Assembly: GCA_024280035.1 (NCBI GenBank)
Contig: JAJRQV010000047.1
Location: forward strand, 1-40,735
From: Campylobacterales bacterium
GTDB lineage: Bacteria > Campylobacterota > Campylobacteria > Campylobacterales > Sulfurimonadaceae
Length of the DNA stretch: 40,735 nt
Direction: 5' to 3'
A model generated the notes under the pieces. That model was not told the origin of the DNA and made no database searches. It was given only the letters and a program-made list of their open reading frames with translations. Position numbers and translations under genes: made by a program. Of the stretch, positions 16,273 through 26,285 are shown one piece after another; the stretch's first letter is position 1, and the number at the start of each line of letters is the position of its first letter.

Positions 16273-16686
16273 ATGGGACAAGTTGAAGCACTCGATGAAG
16301 AGTACATCTTTCAAGGACGTGTTATTGTTAGTGAAACAGACCTCAAGGGAAACATAACTTATGCTAACAGAAAGTTTTGTGAAATTTCAGGTTATTCAAA
16401 AGAAGAATTAATAGGGAAACCTCATAATATTATTAGACATCCAGATATGCCAAAAGAAGCTTTTGCTAAGATGTGGAGCACTATACAAAGTGGTCAAATA
16501 TGGCATGGGCTTGTCAAAAATTTACGAAAAGATGGTAAGTTTTACTGGGTAGAAACAGAAGTTTTACCTTCTAAAGATGAAAATGGAAATATTACAGGTT
16601 ATGTCGCTGCACGTAAACCTGCTGTACGTCAAGATATTCAAGAGATATCTGAAGTGTATAAAAAAATGAAAGACTCAGAAGTATAA
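16273..16686 (+). CDS. Single PAS-domain protein (Aer/CetB-like)
   Basis: A 137-residue protein that is almost entirely one PAS domain: VSETDLKGNITYANRKFCEISGYSKEELIGKPHNIIRHPDMP (quoted in part: YANRKFCEISGYSKEELIG, then IIRHPDMPKEAFAKMW) and GLVKNLRKDGKFYWVETEV. This subtype, with the N-I-I-R-H-P-D-M-P signature, is the FAD-binding PAS of Aer-type energy sensors, and in Campylobacter the stand-alone CetB protein works this way. A short helical tail follows and no output domain is present. It lies 12 bases before the Hpt protein, so it probably feeds that phosphorelay. An AT-rich region with TATATTATT at about 16212-16222 precedes it. Confidence 0.85.
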   Translation: MGQVEALDEEYIFQGRVIVSETDLKGNITYANRKFCEISGYSKEELIGKPHNIIRHPDMPKEAFAKMWSTIQSGQIWHGLVKNLRKDGKFYWVETEVLPSKDENGNITGYVAARKPAVRQDIQEISEVYKKMKDSEV

Positions 16687-16698
16687 AAAGGAGAGATA

Positions 16699-18618
16699 TT
16701 GTTATTATATAACCAAAGAAAAGAGTTTGTTGGTATTGATGCAGATGACTTAAGTAGTTTAGGTTTTTCAAATATCAATGAACTGCTAAGCGAATCTAAT
16801 GATTTTGCTGATCTTTTTGTAAAAAAACCTGGCTACATTCATAATTTTAAAAATTTTTCATGGATTGATTTTATCTTACACAGTGAAACAGGTGAATCAA
16901 AAGCTATTATACATGCCAAGGGAAAAAATTACAGTTGTCTTCTTCATGTTGCCAATTTTCATTTTGTTTCTGAAGAGGGTGGTTTTGGCATTGTTATCAA
17001 AAAACTACGTAAGCTTTCAGGAGCAGAAGATGCTCAAGCAAGTAAGAGTGTAGAAGAGAGTGGTGGAATTCAGCCTTCAGCTGTAACAACTCCAGTTACT
17101 ACTCCTGCAGCTTCAACAATTACACCACCAAGCTTTGAGCAAGAGAGTCCATCTCTTGGCGAAGAGACATCAAGTTTTGAAAAACCTTCCTTAGATATTT
17201 CACTTGCTGACATGCAACTTGATGAACCTTATGATCATAACTTTACTCCTGAAGATGAGTCTGAACTTCCAAATTTTGGAGAAGATTTAGAATTAAGTGA
17301 ACCAGATTTATTAGATATACCAGAAGTTCAAGATATTGACCTTGGTCTTGAAACTCTAGAAGATGAGAATTATGACCTCTCTATGGAGAATGAATTTGGA
17401 GCACCTGTTGATTTAGATCAGCCACTAAATAAAGAAGATTTTTCGACTGACTTTGATGAGCAGGCCTTAAATGACGAGTATCCACTTCCTGTTGAAGAGC
17501 CTGTACAAGAAGAAGCTCCAATGCTGGGTGATTACGTAACTTCAGGTAGCTCAGCTGCAAATGGTAATCATTTAAGTGAACTTGTAAGTTCAGGAACTTA
17601 CCAATACAACCCACAGGTTGCCGCTGATGAACTTGGGCTTCCTGTTGATTTAATTGAAGAGTTTATTGGTGATTTTATTGACCAATCCCATGAGTTCCAT
17701 TATGATCTCTTTGCTTCTGTTAATGGAAGTGATTTTGATAATGTACAGATTCTTTCGCATAAACTTAAGGGTGTTGCCGCAAATTTACGAGTTGAAGATG
17801 CTTTTGACACCTTAAGTGTAGTCAATACCTCGAAAGACACTGAAGAAGTTCTTGCTAACTTAAATCAATTCTACAAAATTATTGCAAAACTTGAAGGTAA
17901 AGAGATTGAAGAGCCTGTTGCTGTAACCGCTCCACAAACACCAACAAGTAATATTAGTGAAGATGAAGTTATAGGTATTGAGACAGACGTTAAAACAGAA
18001 ATTGCTATTGGATTAAAACAACCAGATGAAGGTCCCCTTTTAATTGACGAAGAGATTAGTCCAATTGAAGATGATGACTTTTATGATGACCTTTTAGCAG
18101 ATCAAGAAACTATAAGTAAGACAGAAACTAAAGCTCCAAACCTCTCTATTGAAGATGATGACTTATATGATGACCTTCTTGCGACACCAGAGCCAACTCT
18201 TGTACAAGAGACTCCTGCTGCAAGCATTGAAGATGATGATGATCTTTATGATGACCTTTTAGGTGCTCCTGAAGATAGTTTTGCTGAGCCTGAAGTGGCA
18301 GCAAGTGTTGACGTTGGCACAATAAACTTTGATGCTGCTCGTGCAGCTAATGAATTAGGTATTCCAGAAGATATTGTAAATGAGTTTGTTCAAGACTTTA
18401 AAGAGCAGGTAAATTCACATAAAATTGACTTTAATAATGCCATTACAGCAGATGATATTCAAGGAGTTAAGAAAACAGCTACTCTTCTTAAAGGAATGAG
18501 TGATAACCTTCGCCTTAATGAAATATCTGAGGTTTTAAAAGATTTACAACAGTCACAAGACACAAACAATACAGCACACGAGCTTGCAAAATTGCAAGCA
18601 TATGCTGATCAACTATAA
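16699..18618 (+). CDS. Acidic double-Hpt scaffold protein, TTG start
   Basis: A 639-residue, strongly acidic protein. It begins with TTG, chosen because AAAAGGAGAG lies 3-12 bases upstream. Residues 1-105 form an unrecognised globular domain (GYIHNFKNFSWIDFIL at 45-60), possibly PAS-like. A long Pro/Thr/Glu-rich linker leads to a first Hpt-like domain (about 305-398) with phospho-acceptor candidate His354 in SHKLKGVAANL. A second Hpt-like domain (about 543-635) has the same fold pattern (LLKGMSDNLRL), but Thr595 stands where the histidine should be. Between them the motif IEDDDxYDDLL occurs three times (456-466, 484-494, 510-521). It sits between the PAS protein and the hybrid kinase, so it probably relays or titrates phosphate from that kinase. 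Confidence 0.75.
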   Translation: MLLYNQRKEFVGIDADDLSSLGFSNINELLSESNDFADLFVKKPGYIHNFKNFSWIDFILHSETGESKAIIHAKGKNYSCLLHVANFHFVSEEGGFGIVIKKLRKLSGAEDAQASKSVEESGGIQPSAVTTPVTTPAASTITPPSFEQESPSLGEETSSFEKPSLDISLADMQLDEPYDHNFTPEDESELPNFGEDLELSEPDLLDIPEVQDIDLGLETLEDENYDLSMENEFGAPVDLDQPLNKEDFSTDFDEQALNDEYPLPVEEPVQEEAPMLGDYVTSGSSAANGNHLSELVSSGTYQYNPQVAADELGLPVDLIEEFIGDFIDQSHEFHYDLFASVNGSDFDNVQILSHKLKGVAANLRVEDAFDTLSVVNTSKDTEEVLANLNQFYKIIAKLEGKEIEEPVAVTAPQTPTSNISEDEVIGIETDVKTEIAIGLKQPDEGPLLIDEEISPIEDDDFYDDLLADQETISKTETKAPNLSIEDDDLYDDLLATPEPTLVQETPAASIEDDDDLYDDLLGAPEDSFAEPEVAASVDVGTINFDAARAANELGIPEDIVNEFVQDFKEQVNSHKIDFNNAITADDIQGVKKTATLLKGMSDNLRLNEISEVLKDLQQSQDTNNTAHELAKLQAYADQL

Positions 18619-18636
18619 AAATAGAGGGGTATAAAA

Positions 18637-21600
18637 ATGCAAATAGGTTTACGAACCAGACTAAGACTAATCAGTCTTCTCCCAATATTCATGCTTATTG
18701 GGGTTGCGAGTTACTACGTTTATGAATCATACGTAGGATATGATTCCGCTATTAAACTACAGACTAAACTTAATGAGAATAAAATTCTTAATGAGTTAAT
18801 TGGGGATATCTCTCGCGAACGTGGTATGACTGTAATGTATATGTGGAACTCATCTGAAGCAACAGCTGAGTCGCTTAAATCTCAACGTAAGATTGTGGAT
18901 AAAAAAGTAAGAGATTATATTAACCACCTCAAAACAACAGAATCTTTACATGATCACTCAGGTGAGACACCTTGTTTAGCCTGTAAGAGTATTAAAAGCG
19001 TTGAAGCGAACTACAGTACTATTGTTGAAGTTCGTCCCTTAGTTGATAATCAAAACATCGAATTCCAAGAAATTTTTTATGATATTTATGGAAATGCTCA
19101 AAAACTCATTATTAAAGAGCTAGAAGAGATTCGTAAATACAGACTAGATGAAAAAATTACTTCTATTGCAACCTCATACCTTATTCTTGCAAAAGCAAAA
19201 GAATATACAGGTTCTGAACGTGATTTTATTACCTATGCACTCGCACGTTCAACAAAATTTGATTCAGAAGAGTTAAATGTTTGGTTAACACTTATTGGTA
19301 AGGCTGATGCAATTAACTATAATGCATTATCAGATCCTAAATTAAAAGATCAGTTAGATAAACTTTTCCATGATGAGGATAATGCTGAACTTTTTGAAGA
19401 TATTACACTCGAGCGTGCTGAAATTATGCAGGCTGTAAATGATGGTCTATATGCAACAGAGGCAGGAATCTGGTTTACTATGCTTTCTGAAAAAACAAAC
19501 CTTATTGATGAAGCAGAACAGATTTTATTAAACGCAATGGATACTGAGTCTGAGGTTTTTAAACAAGAGCAGTTACAAATTCTTATTATCTCTATTGGTA
19601 TTTGGTTATTTGCTATTCTTGGAGCAATTTTTGGTATTTTACTTTCATCCGATATTGCAAGAAATATCAAAAACCTTGAAACAGTACTTCAACGTGTTGC
19701 GACAGATACCCATGAGGGTGAGGATATGTCTTCATCTGAAATTGCCTCACATATTAATCTTGATACGGCTAAGGGTACGGCGCAGGCATACCAACTTCTT
19801 GAAACTATTATTGATCAAACACGTAAGGATAAAGACTTTGCGATGGAGGCTTCTGAAGCGAAATCAATGTTCCTTGCCAATATGTCACATGAAATTCGTA
19901 CACCTCTAAATGGTATTGTTGGGTTTACAGAACTTCTTAAAGATACAGCCCTTCATGATGAGCAGCGTGAGTTCGTTGATATTATTGAAAAATCATCTGA
20001 AAACCTTCTAGAAATCATCAATAATATTCTTGACCTTTCTAAAATTGAATCAAATAAGCTTGAAATTGAAGAGATTGTCTTTAATGCTAATGAAGAGTTT
20101 GAATCAGCCGTTGAAGTCTACGCTGTACGTGCTTCTGAAAAACACATTGATCTGGGTTGTTTCATTGATCCTGAACTTGAACGTCCACTTAAAGGTGATC
20201 CCACTAAGATTAAAGAAGTTGTTATTAATCTTCTTTCAAATGCCGTTAAGTTTACGAATTCAGGAGGTCAAATCACTGTTGACATTCGTAAACTTCCTTG
20301 TGATGAACCAGGGCGTGCAAAGGTTCACTTTAGTGTTAAGGATTCTGGTATTGGTGTTACCCAAGAACAGAAAGAAAAAATCTTTGATGCCTTCTCTCAA
20401 GCAGATTCTTCTATTACACGTAAGTACGGTGGTACAGGGCTTGGTCTTACCATTTCTTCGTCTTTCATTGAACTTATGGGTGGGAAACTTGATCTTACGA
20501 GTGAATCAGGTCAAGGAACAACATTCTTCTTTACTCTTGAGTTTGAAGAGATTGAAACACTTAATGAATCAACACGTAATCAACACTCAAATGTTAATGC
20601 AGTGATTCTTGAATCTGACTCTAAGAAAAAAGTACAAGATACAAATCTACGTGAGTATCTTGATTTTTATGGTGTCTCTTACCAAACATTTAAAAGTATG
20701 AATGAACTTAATAAACTTGAGCAAAAAATCTCTTATGACCTACTCTTTATAGATTATGAGTACTCTGCAGAAGAGTTATTAGCTGAGTATGCTAAACACC
20801 CTGAGCATATGGTTTTAATTACTAAATCATATTACATGAAGAAAATTGATCAGATGAATTTAAATATTTTTAAAGTGCTTTATGAGCCTTTAAATGCAAC
20901 TAAAATTCGTAATATTTTAGATTCTCATGATGTAGAAGACTTTAATCAACCTAAGGTTAAAACGATTCAAAAACGTAAATATGATGAGAAAACATCTAAG
21001 TTTGATGCTAAAGCACTTGTAGCTGAAGACAACTTGATTAATCAGAAACTTATTAAACGTACACTTGAAGATATTGGTCTGACTGTTCAGTTAGCCAATA
21101 ATGGTCTTGAAGCCTTTGAAAAACGTAAAAACAATCAATTTGATGTTATCTTTATGGATATTCAGATGCCTGTTCTTGATGGAGTTGAAGCAACACAAGA
21201 AATTCTTGAATATGAAGAAGATTATAATGTTGAGCATACACCAATTATTGCCCTTACTGCAAATGCACTAAAAGGGGATAGAGAACGTTTCATGGGTGCA
21301 GGTATGGATGAGTACACAACTAAACCACTGGTGCGCTCTGAAATCATCTCTTTACTTAACCACTTTGTTGGGCATAAAATTGTAGATGCTAATGCGATCA
21401 GTAATGAACCACTAGAAGAGATTGTACCAGAGGTACAAGCAGTTAAAACAGTAAGTCAAGACTTAGAACTTGATATTCATGAAGAGCTTAGTTTAGATGA
21501 AGCACCAACAAACTTAGCTAAAGATATCTCAAAACTTGCATTAGATGATGCAGACTTTTCTCTTGATACAAGTTTAGATAATATGAAGCTTGATGAAGAG

Positions 21601-22053
21601 GTACTTGCAGAAGAAGAGCCTGTCAACACCACTCCTGAGCCTGTCTTAGGAATTATAGAAGAAGATATATATGCTGATGATACAGCTGATATTCCTGAAA
21701 CAGCTTCTTATGTTGCTGATATTTTATTGGCTAAAAAGAGTTCTTTTGAAAACCGACTATTTAAATCCATTTTAGATGACTTAGGCTACAGCAGTGAAGT
21801 TGTTAATGGTGTAAGTGAAATGAAAGAGGCATTAAACAGTAAAAACTATAAACTTGTACTCTTTGATAAAGAAACAGATCACCTTGATATCCAACATACA
21901 TCTGAAATAACTAAACAAAATGATACGGCATTAGTTATGATGATAGACCCAGCATTAGAAGCTGATGAGACAGATGCAAATTATGTACATGAAATTATCA
22001 AAAATATTGTAAATAAAGACTTATTACGTCTTGTTTTTGAAAAATTCATTTAA
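18637..22053 (+). CDS. Hybrid sensor histidine kinase with NIT-type sensor
   Basis: A 1138-residue membrane kinase. Order: TM1 (about 11-29); a long periplasmic helical sensor (30-310) that opens like a NIT domain (GDISRERGMTVMYMW, 57-70) and contains Cys113-x-x-Cys116; TM2 (about 313-337); a HisKA domain with His418 in MSHEIRTPLNG; a HATPase domain with N531, DSGIG (569-573) and GGTGLGL (598-604); a degenerate receiver (about 652-762); a complete receiver (791-912) with Asp841, Thr874 and Lys896; an acidic linker; and a final degenerate receiver (about 1018-1138). NIT domains are reported to sense nitrate/nitrite, but the ligand here is unknown. It follows the Hpt gene by 18 bases, with GAGG before the start. 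Confidence 0.9.
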   Translation: MQIGLRTRLRLISLLPIFMLIGVASYYVYESYVGYDSAIKLQTKLNENKILNELIGDISRERGMTVMYMWNSSEATAESLKSQRKIVDKKVRDYINHLKTTESLHDHSGETPCLACKSIKSVEANYSTIVEVRPLVDNQNIEFQEIFYDIYGNAQKLIIKELEEIRKYRLDEKITSIATSYLILAKAKEYTGSERDFITYALARSTKFDSEELNVWLTLIGKADAINYNALSDPKLKDQLDKLFHDEDNAELFEDITLERAEIMQAVNDGLYATEAGIWFTMLSEKTNLIDEAEQILLNAMDTESEVFKQEQLQILIISIGIWLFAILGAIFGILLSSDIARNIKNLETVLQRVATDTHEGEDMSSSEIASHINLDTAKGTAQAYQLLETIIDQTRKDKDFAMEASEAKSMFLANMSHEIRTPLNGIVGFTELLKDTALHDEQREFVDIIEKSSENLLEIINNILDLSKIESNKLEIEEIVFNANEEFESAVEVYAVRASEKHIDLGCFIDPELERPLKGDPTKIKEVVINLLSNAVKFTNSGGQITVDIRKLPCDEPGRAKVHFSVKDSGIGVTQEQKEKIFDAFSQADSSITRKYGGTGLGLTISSSFIELMGGKLDLTSESGQGTTFFFTLEFEEIETLNESTRNQHSNVNAVILESDSKKKVQDTNLREYLDFYGVSYQTFKSMNELNKLEQKISYDLLFIDYEYSAEELLAEYAKHPEHMVLITKSYYMKKIDQMNLNIFKVLYEPLNATKIRNILDSHDVEDFNQPKVKTIQKRKYDEKTSKFDAKALVAEDNLINQKLIKRTLEDIGLTVQLANNGLEAFEKRKNNQFDVIFMDIQMPVLDGVEATQEILEYEEDYNVEHTPIIALTANALKGDRERFMGAGMDEYTTKPLVRSEIISLLNHFVGHKIVDANAISNEPLEEIVPEVQAVKTVSQDLELDIHEELSLDEAPTNLAKDISKLALDDADFSLDTSLDNMKLDEEVLAEEEPVNTTPEPVLGIIEEDIYADDTADIPETASYVADILLAKKSSFENRLFKSILDDLGYSSEVVNGVSEMKEALNSKNYKLVLFDKETDHLDIQHTSEITKQNDTALVMMIDPALEADETDANYVHEIIKNIVNKDLLRLVFEKFI

Positions 22054-22066
22054 AAACAACTCAAAT

Positions 22067-22091
22067 AAAAAGTGAGTCATCTCACTTTTTT
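22067..22091 (+). terminator. Terminator after the hybrid kinase
   Basis: AAAAAGTGAG, loop TCAT, CTCACTTTTTT: a perfect stem merging into a T-run, 14 bases after the kinase stop. It suggests that the following receiver gene is transcribed separately or by partial read-through. Confidence 0.8.
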
Positions 22092-22118
22092 AGATAAATA
22101 AATTAAAAAAGGAACCAT

Positions 22119-22493
22119 ATGAGCGCAATTAAAGTATTAGCAGTTGATGATGATATAATAAATCTTAAATTACTAAAATCAATGCTTTTAAAGACGAATT
22201 TCGTTAGTGAAGTTGTAGAAGCAAAAAATGGGGCTGATGCTATAGAAATTTTAAAGACCCAAAGTGATATTGGTCTTATTCTTTTAGATATTATCATGCC
22301 CATTATGAATGGTATTGAAGTTTTGAAAATTGTTCGTGCAGATGGGCATTTTAAAAATATTCCGATTATTGTTTTAACAACAGATGAGACAAAAAAAGCA
22401 GAAGCACTAGAGTCTGGGGCTAATGATTTCATTATGAAACCTGTAAGAATTGACCAAGTGTCAGAAAAAATCCAACGCCTTATTAATCTTTAA
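22119..22493 (+). CDS. Single-domain response regulator (CheY-like)
   Basis: A 124-residue stand-alone receiver. The acidic triad VDDD (9-12), phospho-acceptor Asp57 in LILLDIIMP, Thr87/Thr88 and Lys107 in MKPV are all present, so it should accept phosphate. No output domain is present. GGAACC precedes the start by few bases. It lies just after the hybrid kinase and its terminator, which suggests a terminal or competing phosphate acceptor for the phosphorelay encoded upstream. It could also serve chemotaxis, but no other chemotaxis gene is nearby. Confidence 0.92.
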   Translation: MSAIKVLAVDDDIINLKLLKSMLLKTNFVSEVVEAKNGADAIEILKTQSDIGLILLDIIMPIMNGIEVLKIVRADGHFKNIPIIVLTTDETKKAEALESGANDFIMKPVRIDQVSEKIQRLINL

Positions 22494-22502
22494 TATCTAA
22501 AA

Positions 22503-22523
22503 CTTAGAGTTTTTAACTCTAAG
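22503..22523. terminator. Bidirectional terminator between receiver gene and lon
   Basis: CTTAGAGTT-TTT-AACTCTAAG, a perfect 9-bp stem in the 33-base gap between two converging genes. It can serve both strands, although T-runs are poor on either side. Confidence 0.65.
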
Positions 22524-22526
22524 GTC

Positions 22527-24947
22527 TTAGTCTACAAGTACAATTTTAAGTACTTCTTCAATACGAGTAACCCCTCTAATTTCCAAACTATCTCGAACTT
22601 CTTTAGGAATATCCTCTAAATCACGTTCATAATTCTTTTCAGGAATAAGTGCCAGTTTCATATCTGCTCTATGTGCTGCAATTAGTTTCTCTCTTAAACC
22701 GCCAATAGGAAGAACATCACCTGTTAATGAAATTTCACCTGTCATAGCAACATCAGAACGTATCTTTTTAGAGCTTAAAATAGAGGTCATAACTGTTGCC
22801 ATGGCGATACCTGCAGATGGTCCATCTTTAGGTGTTGCCCCATCAGGAACATGGATATGCAAATCATATCGTTTATACACCTCTGAGATAGGAACCTCAA
22901 TGTCTTCTTCTTTCTCTTTAGTCGTTAAAGGAAGGTTGTCCTTATCTATCTCTACAGCACCAGTATCTATTAAGGTCTTAACAACACTCATAGCAATACG
23001 TGAAGACTCTTTCATAACATCACCAAGGCTGCCAGTTACTTGCATAAGCCCCTTGCCTTTAATACGAATAGCTTCAATCTTAAGAACATCTCCCCCCACT
23101 GAGGTCCATGCTAAACCATTAACCACACCCACATGGGGAATAGCATCTGTTTTATCAATTTCAAAAACTGTTTTTTCTAAAAAGTCTTTAAGATTTTTAA
23201 CCGATACATTCACCTTATTAATAGAAGGATCTTCTAAAATTCTTTTTGCTGATTTACGTACAAGGTCTGCCATACGACGACGTAAATTACGTACACCAGC
23301 TTCACGTGTATATTTGTGAATAATCTCTTGCATGGCTACCTTTGAGATAGAAAACTCAGAAGTTTTTAATCCATGTTTTTTTAACTCTTGTGGAAGTAGA
23401 TAACGTTTAGCAATTTCAAACTTCTCTTGAGGCGTGTATGAACTCACAAAAATAAATTCCATTCTATCTCGAAGAGGCGCAGGAATACGTCCTACATCAT
23501 TAGCTGTTGCAATAAAAATTGCCTGAGAAAGGTCAAGATTAAAGTTCAGATAATAATCTCTAAAACTTGAATTTTGTTCAGGGTCTAAAATTTCTAAAAG
23601 TGCTGATGTAGGATCACCTCTACCCGAACGCCCTACCTTATCAATTTCATCTAAAACAACAATAGGATTCATTTTTTTAGCATCAATAATACCTTGAACA
23701 ATACGTCCTGGCATAGCACCCACATAAGTACGTCTGTGCCCACGAAGTTCATTTACATCTTCTAACCAACCCAAGGCAATACGAACAAGAGGACGTTTTA
23801 AGGCTTGTGCAATTGAGTTAGCTAAAGAGGTCTTTCCTACACCTGGAGGACCTGCAAAACATAAGATAGCCCCACGCCCTTCACTGTCTTTAATCCCACG
23901 AAGCTCAAGTAACTCTTTAACAGAAAAATATTCTACAATACGCTCTTTAGGTTTTTCTAAAGAGAAGTGGTCTTTATCTAACTGTTTTTCTACATCCTGA
24001 ATTTTCAAAGGCTTCTTAGCTAACTCACCAAAAGGAATCTCAAGTACCCACTCTATATAAGTCTGTAACATTCCGGCATCAGAAGAGTCAGGGTGCATAC
24101 GAGCAAAACGTTCTAACTGTTTATTTACCTCTTTATAGGTGTCTTCACCCATCGCTTTTTTCTTTTTTTCTAGCTTTAGACGATACTCTTCAATCTCTTC
24201 TTCACGCTGAGAATCTGTACCTAACTCTTTTTGAATCTGCTTAAGTTGTTCTTTTAAAAAGTACTCTTTATTAACCTTTTCAATTCGGTTATGTACTTTT
24301 GAACGAATCTCTTTCTGAAGTCTATTGGCTTCAATTTCTTCACTTAAAACATCAATTAGCTTAAGGTATCGTTTTTCCAAATTTTCTTCAACAAAAAGCT
24401 CAGAAGCCAACTCTTTTTTAAGTTTGATAGAGGAACAAATCAGGTCAGCAATACGACCATGTTCATGATTTTCTTCTATGGTGCGAAGCAGGTCTGGTGG
24501 AAAATATGAACTCACTTGTGAAAGGGTACGAACCTTTTCTCTAACAATTTCTAAAACGGCATCCATCTTTAATTCATTTTCTGTTGTACTCTCAATAATA
24601 TCAACATTACCCACCATCGGGTTTATGCCAACTTCCTTAAGAACTTTACCCCGAGCAAGACCTTGAAAAAGAACCTTAATACGCCCATCAGGCAAAGAGA
24701 CCTTACGCATAATTGAACCAACTACACCTGCCTTATAGATACCCTCAAAATCACGAGCACCTTCTTCATCAGGTAAGGTTGGACAGACTAATACTAAAGA
24801 GTTATTCTCAATCGCTAAGGCTGCTGCAGCAATATTTTTATCATCACTTAAAAATAGTGGTGAAATCATAAAAGGGTATAAAAAAAGCTCATCTTCTACT
24901 ATGATAGGGATATCTGAAGGGAAAGAGCTGTAGTGACTAAGTTGCAT
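22527..24947 (-). CDS. lon: ATP-dependent protease La
   Basis: Lon degrades misfolded and regulatory proteins in the cytoplasm as a hexamer. The 806-residue product has the N-terminal substrate domain (about 10-200), a coiled-coil linker (about 200-300), the AAA+ module with Walker [10 protein letters not shown] (366-374) and Walker B VVLDEIDK, and a C-terminal protease domain. There Ser711 in KDGPSAG and Lys754 in LREKLI form the catalytic dyad, 43 residues apart as in E. coli. All motifs are intact. It is 40 bases downstream of bamD on the same strand. Confidence 0.98.
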   Translation of the reverse strand: MQLSHYSSFPSDIPIIVEDELFLYPFMISPLFLSDDKNIAAAALAIENNSLVLVCPTLPDEEGARDFEGIYKAGVVGSIMRKVSLPDGRIKVLFQGLARGKVLKEVGINPMVGNVDIIESTTENELKMDAVLEIVREKVRTLSQVSSYFPPDLLRTIEENHEHGRIADLICSSIKLKKELASELFVEENLEKRYLKLIDVLSEEIEANRLQKEIRSKVHNRIEKVNKEYFLKEQLKQIQKELGTDSQREEEIEEYRLKLEKKKKAMGEDTYKEVNKQLERFARMHPDSSDAGMLQTYIEWVLEIPFGELAKKPLKIQDVEKQLDKDHFSLEKPKERIVEYFSVKELLELRGIKDSEGRGAILCFAGPPGVGKTSLANSIAQALKRPLVRIALGWLEDVNELRGHRRTYVGAMPGRIVQGIIDAKKMNPIVVLDEIDKVGRSGRGDPTSALLEILDPEQNSSFRDYYLNFNLDLSQAIFIATANDVGRIPAPLRDRMEFIFVSSYTPQEKFEIAKRYLLPQELKKHGLKTSEFSISKVAMQEIIHKYTREAGVRNLRRRMADLVRKSAKRILEDPSINKVNVSVKNLKDFLEKTVFEIDKTDAIPHVGVVNGLAWTSVGGDVLKIEAIRIKGKGLMQVTGSLGDVMKESSRIAMSVVKTLIDTGAVEIDKDNLPLTTKEKEEDIEVPISEVYKRYDLHIHVPDGATPKDGPSAGIAMATVMTSILSSKKIRSDVAMTGEISLTGDVLPIGGLREKLIAAHRADMKLALIPEKNYERDLEDIPKEVRDSLEIRGVTRIEEVLKIVLVD

Positions 24948-24987
24948 AAAATTCCTTAATTATCGAGTTCTATTTAAAATTTATATT

Positions 24988-25755
24988 TTATAATTTAGAT
25001 TCTGGTGTTTGTGTTTTATCTTCAAGAAGCTCTTCTTTATCATTACCATCAGCATCTTGCGCCATTACACTTCGAGTATCTGGTAATAAAAAAGCATACC
25101 AAGAAGCTGTTCCATCACCCTCATACATCTCTCTATACCAGGCTGTATCAGGGGGGTTAACCTCATCCCAATTTATCCATGTTGCAGGTTCTTTTTGTTC
25201 ATAATAAGCTTCTGCTTTAGGCTTATCAATACGCCCATACAGCCCCGCTATCGTTTTATTGAGATTTGCACGTGCTAAATAGAGTTTAACCAACATTGTA
25301 TCAATAGCAGGTAAATAATATGAGTCAGGATATTTTGTTCTAAAAGCCTCACCTTCAATTAAAGCATCATTAATCAAAGTTTGGTCACGTCGTGGATTAG
25401 GCAGTGCCATAAACTTTGCACGTACCTTTAAATATTTAGAAAATTCTCTCTCATTTTTATTTGCAAAACGACGAATATCCTCATCTAGAAAGTGTTCTGC
25501 AAGCATATACTCCCCCACTTGCATATGTGCCTGAGCCATAATCATTGTTGCTTGTTTTAATAAGGGTGAACCAATATGCTCACTCTGCAAAGAAGAATAA
25601 AAACCATCTGCTTTTTCTAAAGAAGCATCTGCAACCGCATTATTCATCTTTTCATACCAAAATACAGCTGGCTTGTTATATTCAGCCACCTCTTTACCAC
25701 AAGCACTAAATATTACCATTAATACTAAAGGCAATAAAAATATTTTATAATTCAT
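24988..25755 (-). CDS. bamD: Outer-membrane assembly lipoprotein BamD
   Basis: BamD is the essential lipoprotein partner of BamA in inserting beta-barrel proteins. The 255-residue product has a signal peptide with lipobox FSAC (Cys at about 19), then TPR-like helical repeats from about 35 to 190 (QATMIMAQAHMQVGEYMLAEHFLDED; shorter marker HMQVGEYMLAEHFLDE) and a family-typical KYPDSYYLPAID. The acidic, Glu-rich C-terminal tail is lineage-specific. I chose the ATG at 25755, preceded by AGGA with 6-base spacing, over a TTG two codons upstream. It is transcribed away from fliW and towards lon. Confidence 0.9.
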   Translation of the reverse strand: MNYKIFLLPLVLMVIFSACGKEVAEYNKPAVFWYEKMNNAVADASLEKADGFYSSLQSEHIGSPLLKQATMIMAQAHMQVGEYMLAEHFLDEDIRRFANKNEREFSKYLKVRAKFMALPNPRRDQTLINDALIEGEAFRTKYPDSYYLPAIDTMLVKLYLARANLNKTIAGLYGRIDKPKAEAYYEQKEPATWINWDEVNPPDTAWYREMYEGDGTASWYAFLLPDTRSVMAQDADGNDKEELLEDKTQTPESKL

Positions 25756-25833
25756 AAACAATCCTAATTTCTTATAAGAAAAAAGATTTTAGCTAAGTCG
25801 ATGTTAGGAAGAGATTAAAATATATTTTAAACC

Positions 25834-25862
25834 TTGCCTTTTAAATATTGTAGTGCTACAAT
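25834..25862 (+). promoter_or_regulatory. fliW promoter overlapped by a palindrome
   Basis: TTGCCT (25834-25839) and TACAAT (25857-25862) are spaced 17 bases apart, a good sigma-70 promoter, with a predicted start near 25869 and a leader of about 20 bases. A 16-base palindrome ATTGTAG-TG-CTACAAT (25847-25862) covers the spacer and the whole -10 box, an ideal repressor site. No flagellar sigma-28 or sigma-54 pattern is visible. Confidence 0.6.
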
Positions 25863-25889
25863 AAGGGACTTTAAATACTAGGCTTATAT

Positions 25890-26285
25890 ATGCAATTTGA
25901 GTTAAAAATTCCATTTTTTGGATTTGAATCACTAAAAAGTATGAAATTAACAAAGATTGATGATGTTTTTATGCAGTTAGATAATGCAGATGAAGAGAAA
26001 CCTTCTTTTACCCTAATTAACCCTTTTGTCCTTAAAAATTATGAAATCGAAATTCCTACTGCTGTAAAAAACCTTTTAGAAATTAATGAAAACTCAAATA
26101 TTTTAATTTATAACATCGTTGTTATTCAAAAACCTCTGGACCAATCCGCAATTAATTTTGCCGCACCTCTCATTTTTAACACAGACAATCAAACAATGGC
26201 ACAGGTAATTCTAGAAGGAAAATTTGCGAAAGACCATGGCATAGCAGAACGTATTTGTGATTTTATGAACAAAAATAAAAACTAA
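25890..26285 (+). CDS. fliW: Flagellar assembly factor FliW
   Basis: FliW binds flagellin and the translational regulator CsrA, coupling flagellin supply to its synthesis. The 131-residue product matches the family in length and motifs: IPFFGFESLKSMKLTKID near the start, FTLINPFVLKNYEIEIP (about 50-66), and INFAAPLIFNTDNQTMAQVIL (shorter marker NFAAPLIFNTDNQ, about 91-103). No other flagellar gene is in the window, which is usual for Campylobacterota with scattered flagellar genes. It stands alone between bamD and the surface-protein cluster. The start is preceded by AGG. Confidence 0.92.
   Translation: MQFELKIPFFGFESLKSMKLTKIDDVFMQLDNADEEKPSFTLINPFVLKNYEIEIPTAVKNLLEINENSNILIYNIVVIQKPLDQSAINFAAPLIFNTDNQTMAQVILEGKFAKDHGIAERICDFMNKNKN

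Noticed and set aside
19595-20605. Leu-rich open frames inside the hybrid kinase gene in another frame
   Set aside because: They overlap the conserved kinase domains, and their composition reflects the frame shift of Glu/Asp-rich coding sequence.
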